DNA of 64,000 bases from VXRD01 sp965242535 (GCA_965242535.1 OZ251458.1:868001-932000), one strand, 5' to 3'. Positions 42,117-51,270 are shown, numbered from the stretch's first letter. The notes: generated from the letters alone by a model not told the origin. Program-made: numbers and translations.

Positions 42117-42844
42117 ATCGCGATCACATCATTTTTTTCGTCTTTTTATGGGTCTTTGCCGCGGTCAATATTTACCTCTTTGCCTCGGGCAGCCTGCCCA
42201 TGGACTGGAATGGCTTGGGCACGTTCCTCGCGGCGGGCATTACCCTGTCGCTCTACAGCTTCTTGTACAAAGACAATCCCCTCTTCAAATTCGCCGAAAA
42301 TCTCTACGTGGGCGTCGCGGCCGCGTACACGCTCAATCAGGTGTGGTACACCGTGCTCCAGCCCGACGTCATCACGCCCCTCTCGGAACTCGATGGCGAA
42401 AGCATGGACAATTTGTGGTTGCTCGTGCCCACCATGCTCGGGCTTTTTATGCTCACGCAACTCTCTTCGGCAAAATACAGTTGGCTCAGCCGCATCGCAT
42501 TTGCGTTTGTCGTGGGCTTGGGATCGGGCCTCGCCATCCCGCGCACCATCGCGGCCAATTTGCTCGCCCAAATGCAGCCGACGATGCAGGCCATCACATT
42601 GGACTGGGCGGGCCTCGATCTCTTTCTCATTCTGGTCGGCGTCGTGACGGTGCTCGTCTATTTCTTTTACTCTGTCGAACACACGGGGCCGGTCGGCGTC
42701 GCGTCCAAGATCGGCATCTATTTTTTGATGATCTCGTTTGGCGCGTCCTTTGGCTACACCATCATGGCGCGTCTCTCCCTGTTGATCGGGCGCGTCGGCT
42801 TCTTGCTCGAAGAATGGCTCGTGCTCCAACTGCCTTTGTTTTGA
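42113..42844 (+). CDS. Multi-pass membrane protein, last gene of the DUF6754 cluster
   Basis: A 243-residue protein starting with GTG inside the preceding stop (GTGA). About seven membrane helices (IIFFVFLWVFAAVNIYLFAS, GTFLAAGITLSLYSFLY, LLVPTMLGLFMLTQLSSAKY, RIAFAFVVGLGSGLAI, LFLILVGVVTVLVYFFYSVE, IGIYFLMISFGASFGYTIMA). No family recognised. The strict end-to-end coupling of four membrane proteins suggests fixed stoichiometry in one complex (inference). Confidence 0.65.
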   Translation: MNRDHIIFFVFLWVFAAVNIYLFASGSLPMDWNGLGTFLAAGITLSLYSFLYKDNPLFKFAENLYVGVAAAYTLNQVWYTVLQPDVITPLSELDGESMDNLWLLVPTMLGLFMLTQLSSAKYSWLSRIAFAFVVGLGSGLAIPRTIAANLLAQMQPTMQAITLDWAGLDLFLILVGVVTVLVYFFYSVEHTGPVGVASKIGIYFLMISFGASFGYTIMARLSLLIGRVGFLLEEWLVLQLPLF

Positions 42845-42910
42845 CAGGGGGGCCTCATTCCCCCGTATCTTCAGGCGGCCGCGGTGGACTGACCACTGAT
42901 TTTATCGTTA

Positions 42911-43039
42911 GGTATGTACAGGCACAGGGGCCTGTCCCCACGGTTAATGGGCCTAGGGTGGACTGCCCACCGGATTCGCGTTTTTTGTAGTTTGGTTTTT
43001 TTTCGTCTCCCGTCTCCCGTCTCCCGTCTCCCGTCTCCC
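42911..43039 (-). repeat. Inverted hairpin repeat and heptamer array
   Basis: 42911-42940 is an inverted copy of the GGACAGGC hairpin repeat (ACAGGCACAGGGGCCTGT core at 42918-42935). 43004-43039 is about five units of CGTCTCC, the complement of the GGGAGAC heptamer. Both lie between the membrane cluster and the ABC ATPase gene. Confidence 0.8.
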
Positions 43040-43115
43040 CTTCCTTTTAGATTAGGGGTAGGTCGAAAAAACAGGGAACGTTCACCACCTGCAAGAAGTT
43101 CATGAAAAATTGTAT

Positions 43116-44117
43116 ATGCCCAATTCTGTGCTGGCAGTAGATACCCTCCAAACGCATTTTCAGACAGACAGCGGAACGGCTCGGGCCGTAGATGGTGTAT
43201 CATTCACACTCAACGCGGGCGAAACCTTTGGGCTCGTGGGTGAATCGGGATGCGGCAAGAGCGTTACTTCCCTGTCCATCATGCGATTGGTGCCCCATCC
43301 TGGCCGCATTGAAGGTGGGCATATTTTTTTTGAAAACCGCGATCTGCTCGCCCTGTCCGACCTCGAAATGCGCGATGTGCGCGGCAATGAGATCGCGATG
43401 ATCTTCCAAGAACCCATGACCAGCCTCAACCCCGTGTACACCTGCGGGTTCCAAGTGGATGAGGTCCTGCGCCGGCATCGGGGGCTTTCGCAACGGGAAG
43501 CGCGTGAAAAAACAGTGGAAATGCTGCACTTGGTGGGCCTGCCCGATCCGGATCGGCGGGCAAATGAATACCCGCACCAGTTGTCCGGCGGGCAACGCCA
43601 GCGCGTGATGATCGCCATGGCCCTCTCGTGCAATCCCAAAGTCCTCATCGCCGACGAACCCACCACCGCGCTCGACGTGACCATCCAAGCCCAAATCCTC
43701 GACCTCTTGCGCGATTTGCAACGCCAACTCGGCATGGCGGTTTTGCTCATCACGCACGATTTGGGCGTCATCGCCGAAGTCGCGGATCAAGTCGCGGTGA
43801 TGTACGCGGGCAAAATTGTGGAAATGGGGCCGGTCGATGCGATCTTTCACCATCCCACGCATCCCTACACGCAGGGCTTACTCGCGTCCGTCCCCCGCTT
43901 GGATGTGGCGCGCGACCGCCTCAAGACCATTCCGGGCCATGTGCCCGAAGCCACGCGCTTTGCATCCGGGTGTCGCTTTGCGGACCGATGCGAACATGCC
44001 GATACAATTTGCCGCGAATCCATCCCGCAGTTGCAACCCGTGGCGGGCGATCACCAAACCGCGTGTTGGATGGCCGGAGAGGCGGGAGAGGGGAGACGGG
44101 AGACGGGAGAGGCGTAA
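43116..44117 (+). CDS. oppD: Oligopeptide/dipeptide ABC transporter ATPase (OppD/DppD type)
   Basis: A 333-residue ABC ATPase. Walker A is GESGCGKSVTSL, the Q loop FQEPMTSLNP, the signature LSGGQRQRVMIAMAL, Walker B VLIADEPTTALDV and the switch His in LLITHDLGV. The C-terminal oligopeptide-binding-protein-type motif GCRFADRCEHADTIC (four cysteines, FeS-like in this family) is present. It powers uptake of peptides or nickel with a permease pair and a binding protein, none of which is in the window. Start at the ATG at 43116. The last ten residues (GEGRRETGEA) derive from a purine repeat. Confidence 0.93.
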   Translation: MPNSVLAVDTLQTHFQTDSGTARAVDGVSFTLNAGETFGLVGESGCGKSVTSLSIMRLVPHPGRIEGGHIFFENRDLLALSDLEMRDVRGNEIAMIFQEPMTSLNPVYTCGFQVDEVLRRHRGLSQREAREKTVEMLHLVGLPDPDRRANEYPHQLSGGQRQRVMIAMALSCNPKVLIADEPTTALDVTIQAQILDLLRDLQRQLGMAVLLITHDLGVIAEVADQVAVMYAGKIVEMGPVDAIFHHPTHPYTQGLLASVPRLDVARDRLKTIPGHVPEATRFASGCRFADRCEHADTICRESIPQLQPVAGDHQTACWMAGEAGEGRRETGEA

Positions 44118-44130
44118 GAGGTGAGAGGGA
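44083..44130 (+). repeat. Purine heptamer repeats at the end of oppD
   Basis: Units of the GGGAGAC/GGGAGAG type cover the last codons of the ABC ATPase gene and run past its stop. Confidence 0.75.
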
Positions 44131-44173
44131 AGTTTAGCCACAAGAGGCACAAGAGGCACAAAAGGCATAAGAA

Positions 44174-44247
44174 GCACGAGCGGGGTACAACTGGCGATAG
44201 CCAGTTCACAGGCACGAGCGGGGTATAGCCGGCGACTGCCAGTTCAC
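44174..44247 (+). repeat. Tandem pair of GAGCGGGGTACAAC hairpin repeats
   Basis: Two consecutive units (44174-44208 and 44212-44247), each CACGAGCGGGGTA followed by a hairpin. The first has the perfect stem AACTGGC-GATA-GCCAGTT; the second is degenerate. They separate the two ABC ATPase genes, which normally follow each other directly. Confidence 0.8.
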
Positions 44248-44315
44248 AGGCACAAAAAAGGGATTATCTAATCGTCTATTCGTCTAACGGAACGAAGGGA
44301 CAACTGACCACTATC

Positions 44316-45260
44316 ATGCTCCTCCAAGTTCAAAATCTCAAAAAGCACTACCCCATCTCCCGCGGGTTTTTCCGTCGCACGACGCGGCGGGTCAAAGCGG
44401 TGGATGGCGTGAGTTTTGACATCGCGCCCGGCGAGACCCTCGGTTTGGTCGGCGAATCCGGATGCGGGAAAACCACGGTCGGGCACGCGATCTTGCGCTT
44501 GATCGACGCGACCGCAGGCGCGGTTCGGTTCCGGGATACGGAGGTTCTTTCGCTCGGGAAAAAGCAACTCCGCGCCTTGCGCCGGCACATGCAACTCATC
44601 TTTCAAGATCCTTATGGATCGCTCAACCCGCGCCTCACCGTTGGCGGCATTCTTTCGGAACCCCTGAAAATCCACGGCGAAAAAGATCGCGTCGCCGATT
44701 TGCTCAATACCGTGGGCCTATCGCCCGATGCGGCCCGCCGATATCCGCACGAGTTTTCCGGGGGCCAGCGACAGCGCATCGGCATTGCCCGCGCCTTGGC
44801 TGTCAAACCGCAATTCATCGTAGCGGATGAACCCGTGTCCGCGCTCGACGTGTCGATACAGGCGCAAATCGTCAACTTGCTCCAGGACTTGCAAGCGCGG
44901 TTCGGCTTGGCGTATCTCTTCATCGCCCACGACTTGAGCGTGGTCAAACACATCTCGAACCGCGTGGCGGTCATGTACTTGGGCCGCATCGTCGAGTTGG
45001 CCCCGAGTCAAAACTTGTACGACAACCCGCAGCACCCCTATACGCGCGCCTTGCTCTCGTCCATTCCCGTGCCGGACCCGCGCGTCAAGCGGCCGCGGAT
45101 CGGGTTGACGGGAGATGTGCCCAGTCCGATCGACAGGCCATCGGGCTGTCCGTTTCACCCGCGTTGCCCCGAAGCCGTGCGCGATTGTGCGCGGGAGATT
45201 CCAGAACTTCAAGAGATCGAATCCGGGCATCGCGTAGCGTGTATCTTGAGGCATCATTAA
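44316..45260 (+). CDS. oppF: Oligopeptide/dipeptide ABC transporter ATPase (OppF/DppF type)
   Basis: A 314-residue ABC ATPase. Walker A is GESGCGKTTVGHAIL, the Q loop FQDPYGSLNPRLTVG, the signature FSGGQRQRIGIARAL, Walker B IVADEPVSALDVS and H loop FIAHDLSV, ending with the cysteine motif GCPFHPRCPEAVRDCA. It is the second ATPase subunit of a peptide importer and partner of the gene at 43116. About 200 bp of repeats lie between them, so coupling has been loosened. Confidence 0.93.
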   Translation: MLLQVQNLKKHYPISRGFFRRTTRRVKAVDGVSFDIAPGETLGLVGESGCGKTTVGHAILRLIDATAGAVRFRDTEVLSLGKKQLRALRRHMQLIFQDPYGSLNPRLTVGGILSEPLKIHGEKDRVADLLNTVGLSPDAARRYPHEFSGGQRQRIGIARALAVKPQFIVADEPVSALDVSIQAQIVNLLQDLQARFGLAYLFIAHDLSVVKHISNRVAVMYLGRIVELAPSQNLYDNPQHPYTRALLSSIPVPDPRVKRPRIGLTGDVPSPIDRPSGCPFHPRCPEAVRDCAREIPELQEIESGHRVACILRHH

Positions 45261-45272
45261 AGGAGAGCGGAA

Positions 45273-45626
45273 ATGGAACTTCCTCCTGTTCATCCGGGCG
45301 AGGTGCTTCTCGAAGACTTCATGAAGCCCTTGGGCTTGAGCCAATACCGCGTCGCCAAGGACATCGACGTTCCCCCATTGCGAATCGGCCAAATCGCGCG
45401 TGGCATGCGATCCGTAACGCCCGATACTGCCCTTAGACTTGCGCGTTATTTTGGCACGACCCCCGGCATCTGGATGCGATTGCAAGCCCAATACGACTTG
45501 GAAATCGCCCGTGACAAACATGGAGAAACCATCGACCGAGCGGTCGACGTGCTGGAACGGCAACGACCCTTTTCGAGCGCGTCCCCAACCCCCGTGTTCT
45601 CGGCGCGGAGCCGCGGGACGGGCTGA
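45273..45626 (+). CDS. HigA-type antitoxin / XRE regulator, apparently without HigB
   Basis: A 117-residue protein with the HigA pattern HPGEVLLEDFMKPLGLSQYR, an HTH (QYRVAKDIDVPPLRIGQIAR) and TPDTALRLARYFGTTPGIWM. HigA proteins repress their operon and neutralise the HigB RNase. No HigB gene is present upstream (oppF ends 12 bp before) or downstream. The tail after about residue 98 looks unrelated to the family, perhaps through loss of the original stop. A ribosome site AGGAGAG precedes the ATG. Confidence 0.8.
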   Translation: MELPPVHPGEVLLEDFMKPLGLSQYRVAKDIDVPPLRIGQIARGMRSVTPDTALRLARYFGTTPGIWMRLQAQYDLEIARDKHGETIDRAVDVLERQRPFSSASPTPVFSARSRGTG

Positions 45627-45681
45627 ACGCCGAAAGCCAAAAACCGAGTTTCACCCCACCCATCGCAAAGGAGTAACCGCC

Positions 45682-48600
45682 TTGAAAACTTTTTTGTCTG
45701 TCCTGTGTCTCATCGGTCTTAGTCCCCTCGCAGTCCTCGCACAGCCCCCGTCTTTAGGCCCTGCCAAAGCCATTGGGGTCGATTTGGCAAATACCCCGCT
45801 GAACCGCCCATCGCCGGATCAAAAGTCCTATGCGTATTGGACGCCCGAAACCGCCGATGGCTTTTTTCCGTCGCTTTTGGGCTTGCGAACCTCGGGCGCC
45901 AAAGTGATTCGCACCCGGTATTTCAACATCTATTTCTCGACCGCTGAAAAAACCGCGCGCCAGATCGCCGATTTTTGCGACGATGTGTTGTCCAATCTCA
46001 TGCGGCATTATCCCACCTTTGTGGATCGCATCGCGCCCATCCACGTCGTGGTCGACGATCAGGCGGATTTTTTGGGCAATGCGTATGCGATTTACAGCAG
46101 GAATTACATCCACTTTTGGACCAATCCCATCGACTGGGAGATCCGCGGCACCAGCGACTGGGTCCGCAATGTCTTCGTGCATGAACTCGCGCACATCGTC
46201 ACCTTAAAAGCCACGCACAAGGGATGGCCGTTTCAAATTGGCCTGATCAATACCTCCCGCGCCAATGAAAATCCCGATTTCAGCTTGACGCTCGGCTTGT
46301 ATCACCTCGCGGTCAGCGCGGGGTTTGCCGAGGGCATTGCCCAGTGGGAAGCCGCGCAATACGGCGACGACCACTGGGACACGCACCGCGACATGTTGTT
46401 GCGGATGGCATCCCTCGAAAGCGATTTGTTGTCGCTCGCGGACATGGGGCAACTCGGGGGCAAGGGCAATTTCTACGGGGAAATGGTGTACAACCAGGGC
46501 TACGCCATCCTCAACTACATCGACGACCGCTTTGGCCCAGGCGCGGTCAGGCAAATTTTTGAACACAAGCCCATCATCAACTTCAACTCCTCGCTCAAAA
46601 AGGCCACCGGGGTTTCCGCCAAACAGCTCTATCGGGATTGGACATCGCACATCGGCGAACGGTACCGCGCCGTGCAAACCGCCGTCCAAGAAAATGAGCG
46701 CGAGGGCGAATTGATCGCGGATTTGGGCAGTTTGGACTACCACCCGGTCTATTCGCCCGACGGCAGCAAGTTGGGCTTCATCTCCAATGGCGACAGCGAT
46801 TATTTCATCACCGAACTCAAAGTGATGGACCTATCGACGAAAAAAGTGACGAAAATCGCGGATCGGGTCGATAATCGCTTCGCGTGGACCGCCAGCGGCG
46901 ACAGCCTCTTATACATCAAAGCCGTGGGCGCGCGGTGGGACATTTTCACGTATGATTTGACGAGGAAAAAGGAGACCCGCGTCACCGTGGGCCTGCGCGG
47001 CAAAGACCCCGCACTCTCGCCCGACGGCGGGCAAATCGCCTTTGTGACCATGCGAGACGGCACCGCCAACATCGGCCTCGTCAACACCGATGGCACGGAT
47101 GCGCGCTACCTCACGAACAACAACGACGCCACGCAGTACTTCGGCCCCAAGTGGTCGCCCGACGGCGAGCGCCTGCTCTTCAGCGTGTTCCGCGCCGGCG
47201 AGGATCGGGACATTGCCATCATCGACATCGATGCCACGACTTGGAAAAAGGAACGGGGCCGCCGTTCCGCCGAAACGGAAGGCGTTGAAACCCAACTGGA
47301 CAGCCTCCAACGCGCGCGGGCAGACAGCATCGCGGCATTCCCGGACAGCGTGGCGTATGCGAACAACGCCAATTTCAGGGCCCTCGTGCATTCCGACGCC
47401 GACGAGCGCGATCCGGTGTGGTTGCCCGACGGCAGTGGGTTCGTCTTCAGTTCGGACCGCACGGGCATTTTCAATCTCTACACGCACGACTTGGCAACTG
47501 GCGAACAACGGCAACTGACCAACGTCATCGGCGGCGCGTTTTTGCCCACCCTGTCGCCCGACGCCAGCGAGGTGATCTACGCGGGCTATCGCGCCGCGAA
47601 TTACAATTTGTATCGCATCCCCATGTCCGAGGCCGTTGCGGTTGACGCGCCCGAGGGCATCGAGCGCGACTACGCCGCGATTTACACCGGCAAAGCCATC
47701 GCCGAGCTCCACGACATCGGGCGTTACGCCCCGCGCCTCGTTTCTTATGGCATCACGCCCATCGCCTTGTTGGGCCCCACATTTATCGGCAACCGATTTG
47801 GCCTCGATCAAATCAGCGCGGGCTTTCAATGGGCATGGGGCGATCTGCTCGGCAATGACGTGTTTGTCTCGACCGCGCTGATCGGCAAGAACTTCAAGCA
47901 GCAACAGGATTTCAACTCGGAATTTTCCTTTTTTTATCAAAACAGCCTAACCCCGATTCTGTCGGAACAAAGCGCGTACTTCCCGCGCATCTTTTTCGGG
48001 GGCAGCCGGCAAACCATCAACAGCATCGTGGATTTGGGCGCGGTGCAAACCGTGCGCGATACCATGAGCGGCACGTTGGTCTCGCAAAACAGCGAGGGGC
48101 AACAGGTGCTGATCCCCAATGTCACGCAGTACCTCAATCTCACGGTGACGGAAGAAGACGATTTTAAGGATACGTTCTCGGATTTCACCGTGGGCGCGGA
48201 AATGGGAATCGGGCGCGGGCACGCGGTCAGCCTGGCTTATGGCTACCGCAAGTACGCGGAAAACCTCCACGCGATTCAGGTCGTCCACGACAGCACGCGC
48301 ATTTTTCAGACCAACTTGGAGACCGGCACTGTTTCGGATATCACGTCACAGATTCCCAACTCGGACTACGGATCGGAGAGAACCCTTCTCGACGATTTTC
48401 TGTACAAAGACCTCGATTTTTTCAAAAGCCACGAATGGACGGCGGGTTGGAACTACGTCACGCTCAAGCCCGCGACGGATCTTTTTATCAATCCCTCGGG
48501 CGGTCGCGCGTTGAGTTTTCGCTATCGGCGCATCAATGCGACCGTGTCGGATTCCCTGGCCCGCACGCCCGACGCCGACGAGGATTTCGTGCCCGACCCC

Positions 48601-49248
48601 ATCGGCGATGACCTGTCGCCCGCGTATTTTCGCGACGACAAAGCCAATGTCAGTTTCAACGAATACGTCGCGTCCTACAACGAATTTATCCCGCTCGTCG
48701 GCCGATCCACGCTCGCGGTGCAGGTCTTTGGCGCGTACAAAGACGGCTATGTCAAAGAAGTGCAACGAGACGGGGGCACGTATGAGGGCGTGTTCTATTA
48801 TCCCCTGCGCTATTACCTCGGCGGGTTGGGCACGTTGCGCGGATATCCGTATTTTACGACCTCGGGCGGCAAAGCCCTCTTTGGCCGCTTCACGCTGACG
48901 CTGCCCATCTTTAAGCGCGTCGGCGCGGAACTGCCGCCCTTCTTTTTTGACAAGGTTTACGCCACGCTCTTTTTTGAATTTGGCGGCACGTCCAATGCCG
49001 CGAGTTTCGGCGATCTTTTCGGCGTGGATGACGCGCGATATGACGGGCGATGGGACAAAATCAAAAGTTCTTTTTTGACGGATTACGGCGCCGAGTTGCG
49101 CTTCCAGATGTTTTCGCACTACCGCTTGCCCGTGTTCGGCTATCTCATTTTCGCCCGCCCCACCAAAGGCGAAGTGCCCTCCCGCAACGACCCGGCTGTC
49201 CTCGAGGAAATCGGCGGGTACCGCATCTATTTTGGCTTGGCGTTGTAA
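45682..49248 (+). CDS. Secreted peptidase-MA / beta-propeller / outer-membrane barrel fusion
   Basis: A 1188-residue protein. The start is the TTG at 45682 behind AAAGGAG, giving the signal peptide MKTFLSVLCLIGLSPLAVLA. Residues about 60-330 are a peptidase-MA-like domain with the zinc motif HELAH in VFVHELAHIVTLKATH and EGIAQWEAAQYG downstream. Residues about 350-650 carry TolB-like (PD40) propeller repeats: YSPDGSKLGFIS, LSPDGGQIAFVT, WSPDGERLLFSV, WLPDGSGFVFSS, LSPDASEVIYAG. The last 400 residues look like an Omp85/surface-antigen beta-barrel (GLGTLRGYPYFTTSGGKALF). It is probably anchored in the outer membrane with its propeller and peptidase exposed on one side. Substrate unknown. Confidence 0.82.
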   Translation: MKTFLSVLCLIGLSPLAVLAQPPSLGPAKAIGVDLANTPLNRPSPDQKSYAYWTPETADGFFPSLLGLRTSGAKVIRTRYFNIYFSTAEKTARQIADFCDDVLSNLMRHYPTFVDRIAPIHVVVDDQADFLGNAYAIYSRNYIHFWTNPIDWEIRGTSDWVRNVFVHELAHIVTLKATHKGWPFQIGLINTSRANENPDFSLTLGLYHLAVSAGFAEGIAQWEAAQYGDDHWDTHRDMLLRMASLESDLLSLADMGQLGGKGNFYGEMVYNQGYAILNYIDDRFGPGAVRQIFEHKPIINFNSSLKKATGVSAKQLYRDWTSHIGERYRAVQTAVQENEREGELIADLGSLDYHPVYSPDGSKLGFISNGDSDYFITELKVMDLSTKKVTKIADRVDNRFAWTASGDSLLYIKAVGARWDIFTYDLTRKKETRVTVGLRGKDPALSPDGGQIAFVTMRDGTANIGLVNTDGTDARYLTNNNDATQYFGPKWSPDGERLLFSVFRAGEDRDIAIIDIDATTWKKERGRRSAETEGVETQLDSLQRARADSIAAFPDSVAYANNANFRALVHSDADERDPVWLPDGSGFVFSSDRTGIFNLYTHDLATGEQRQLTNVIGGAFLPTLSPDASEVIYAGYRAANYNLYRIPMSEAVAVDAPEGIERDYAAIYTGKAIAELHDIGRYAPRLVSYGITPIALLGPTFIGNRFGLDQISAGFQWAWGDLLGNDVFVSTALIGKNFKQQQDFNSEFSFFYQNSLTPILSEQSAYFPRIFFGGSRQTINSIVDLGAVQTVRDTMSGTLVSQNSEGQQVLIPNVTQYLNLTVTEEDDFKDTFSDFTVGAEMGIGRGHAVSLAYGYRKYAENLHAIQVVHDSTRIFQTNLETGTVSDITSQIPNSDYGSERTLLDDFLYKDLDFFKSHEWTAGWNYVTLKPATDLFINPSGGRALSFRYRRINATVSDSLARTPDADEDFVPDPIGDDLSPAYFRDDKANVSFNEYVASYNEFIPLVGRSTLAVQVFGAYKDGYVKEVQRDGGTYEGVFYYPLRYYLGGLGTLRGYPYFTTSGGKALFGRFTLTLPIFKRVGAELPPFFFDKVYATLFFEFGGTSNAASFGDLFGVDDARYDGRWDKIKSSFLTDYGAELRFQMFSHYRLPVFGYLIFARPTKGEVPSRNDPAVLEEIGGYRIYFGLAL

Positions 49249-49613
49249 TGGGATCGATAATGCAAACCGCCCAAGACGCATGGCCGCAGATCGATTTTTT
49301 CGATGACCGCGATGGTTGCTCGTTCACCGCAACGGTGCATCGCAAGCCCTTGGAAACGTTGAGATGGGCGGATGTTTCACCGCGACGGTCGGCAAAAATT
49401 TGAGAGGCGATTCCCGATGCCCCATCCCATTTCGCATCGGCACGCGCTCGCCAAACTTCAGCAATATCAGTGGATTAAATCTTGACACTCCTAGGGCAAT
49501 GCGATATATCATAGAGGCTTATGTCGAGGGCGAGGTGCGAGATACGAGATGCAATCCCGCCCGAATGACATGACTAAGGTACAGGCCGACCGAAATTCAA
49601 GAGACCCTTTGCG
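49249..49613 (+). other. Gap with degenerate AlbA_2/helicase-like remnants
   Basis: Translated pieces near 49288-49350 (FFDDRDGCSFTATVHRKPLE) and 49375-49400 (GGCFTATVGK) resemble the C-terminal strand (IDDxDGxxFTATxxRK) of AlbA_2-type ATP-binding proteins, in different frames and duplicated. They have no start or intact frame, so I treat them as decay products. Otherwise nothing is recognised before the HNH gene. Confidence 0.4.
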
Positions 49614-50141
49614 ATGCAAGTGACGATGCCCACAATCCTCAACCAATCCGTGCTGGTGCTCAATCAGAGTTACGAACCGCTGCATGTGTGTTCGGTGCGC
49701 CGGGCCATCGTGCTCATTTTTCGGGGCCGCGCCGAGGTCGTCGAAGAGCTCGATTTGCGTATTCGCACGGTGAGCGATTCTTTTCCCGTGCCGAGCGTGG
49801 TGCGCTTGGCGGTCTATGTGCGCGTGCCGCCCAAACCGCTCGCGTTGACCAAGCGCAACATCCTCAAGCGCGATGGGTTTCAGTGCCAGTACTGCGGCAT
49901 TCGGCGCGGGCCATTTACCATCGATCACGTCATCCCGCGCGCGCACAATGGTCGCGATACGTGGGACAATCTGGTGTGCGCCTGTCACCGGTGCAACAAT
50001 CGCAAGGGCGACCGCACGCCCGCCGAAACCGGGTTGACGCTGTTGCGAAAGCCGCAATCGCCCAACCGCGTGACCTTTATTCGCCACCACGTCGGCATAC
50101 CCGACCGCCGCTGGCGGCCCTATCTTTTTATGGACGACTAA
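49614..50141 (+). CDS. HNH endonuclease family protein
   Basis: A 175-residue protein of a conserved HNH family: VLVLNQSYEPLHVCSVRRAI at the N-terminus, CQYCGIRRGPFTIDHVIPRA (zinc cysteines and the catalytic Asp-His), the Asn in WDNLVCACHRCNN, and GDRTPAETGLTLLRKP. The family is very widespread and chromosomally encoded; its natural role is not established. It is not part of the restriction islands. Start at the ATG at 49614; a second ATG four codons later is possible. trpS follows after one base. Confidence 0.88.
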   Translation: MQVTMPTILNQSVLVLNQSYEPLHVCSVRRAIVLIFRGRAEVVEELDLRIRTVSDSFPVPSVVRLAVYVRVPPKPLALTKRNILKRDGFQCQYCGIRRGPFTIDHVIPRAHNGRDTWDNLVCACHRCNNRKGDRTPAETGLTLLRKPQSPNRVTFIRHHVGIPDRRWRPYLFMDD

Positions 50142-50142
50142 A

Positions 50143-51201
50143 ATGAAAAAACGAATTTTGACAGGTGATCGGCCCACGGGGCGGTTGCACTTGGGGCACT
50201 ATGTAGGATCTTTGAAAAACCGCGTGGCCCTCCAAGACGAGTACGAGTGCTATTTTTTGGTGGCCGATTTGCACACCTTGACCACGCAACCGCAAAGAGA
50301 ATACATCCACGCGCTACGGGAAAATATTTACGAGATGGTCTTGGATTATTTGGCCGTGGGCATCGATCCCAACAAATCGACCATTTATTTGCAATCGGCG
50401 ATTCCCGCGGTCTACGAGTTGAATTTGTTTTTTGAAATGCTGGTGACATTGCCCCGCGTGGCGCGGTTGCCGAGTTTGAAAGAAATGGCGCGCGCGGCGA
50501 ATATGACCGATGAGGCCATCCCATTTGGCTTGGTCGGCTATCCCGTGCTCCAAAGCGCGGATATTTTAATGCCCCGCGCCCATCTCGTGCCGGTGGGCAA
50601 GGACAACGAGGCGCACGTCGAAGTCACGCGAGAGATCGCGCGGCGGTTCAATCGCCATTACGGCGACGTGTTTCCCATTCCCGACCTCCTCATCGGCGAC
50701 GTGCCATCGTTGGTGGGCACGGACGGGCAGGCAAAGATGAGCAAGAGCTTGGGCAATGCGATCTTTTTGTCGGACGACGAAAAGACCGTACACAAAAAGG
50801 TGCGCGGGATGTACACGGATCCCAACCGCATCCGCGCCGATATTCCGGGCACGGTGGAAGGCAATCCCGTATTTGCGTATCACGATGCGTTTAATCCGGA
50901 GGTGGATGAGATCGACGATCTCAAAACGCGCTATCGCAAGGGCCGCGTGGGCGATGTGGAAGTCAAAGACAAATTGGCGCGCGCGCTCAATCGGTTTCTC
51001 GATCCCATCCGCGAACGCCGCGAGCACTTTGCCGCGCAGTCGGGATATGTCGAACAGGTGATCTACGAAGGCACGGTCAAAACGCAAGCCCTGGCGAACG
51101 AAACGCTCGTTGCGGCAAAAAAGGCGATGGGGTTCACGGGGATGTGGAATCGAATTTCTCGCAAAGCGCGAGATCGAATCAAAAAACGCGAGAAGGCATG
51201 A
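50143..51201 (+). CDS. trpS: Tryptophan-tRNA ligase
   Basis: A 352-residue class I aminoacyl-tRNA synthetase. It has the HIGH-type motif RPTGRLHLGHYVGSLKN, GYPVLQSADILMPRAHLVPV, the KMSKS loop GQAKMSKSLGNAI and a C-terminal helical region with RRGHF-like REHFAAQSGYV. It charges tRNA-Trp. Start at the ATG one base after the HNH gene stop; the two are co-transcribed. Confidence 0.97.
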   Translation: MKKRILTGDRPTGRLHLGHYVGSLKNRVALQDEYECYFLVADLHTLTTQPQREYIHALRENIYEMVLDYLAVGIDPNKSTIYLQSAIPAVYELNLFFEMLVTLPRVARLPSLKEMARAANMTDEAIPFGLVGYPVLQSADILMPRAHLVPVGKDNEAHVEVTREIARRFNRHYGDVFPIPDLLIGDVPSLVGTDGQAKMSKSLGNAIFLSDDEKTVHKKVRGMYTDPNRIRADIPGTVEGNPVFAYHDAFNPEVDEIDDLKTRYRKGRVGDVEVKDKLARALNRFLDPIRERREHFAAQSGYVEQVIYEGTVKTQALANETLVAAKKAMGFTGMWNRISRKARDRIKKREKA

Positions 51202-51270
51202 CACTGCGCCGAAGTCGAAACCACGCGGCCCCTCCTGATCGCAACCTTTTAATCCGTTCGAGATCGCAAA

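Noticed and set aside
42911..42940. Rho-independent terminator for the DUF6754 cluster
   Set aside because: The hairpin is an inverted copy of a dispersed repeat and lacks a T-run, so a terminator role is not supported.
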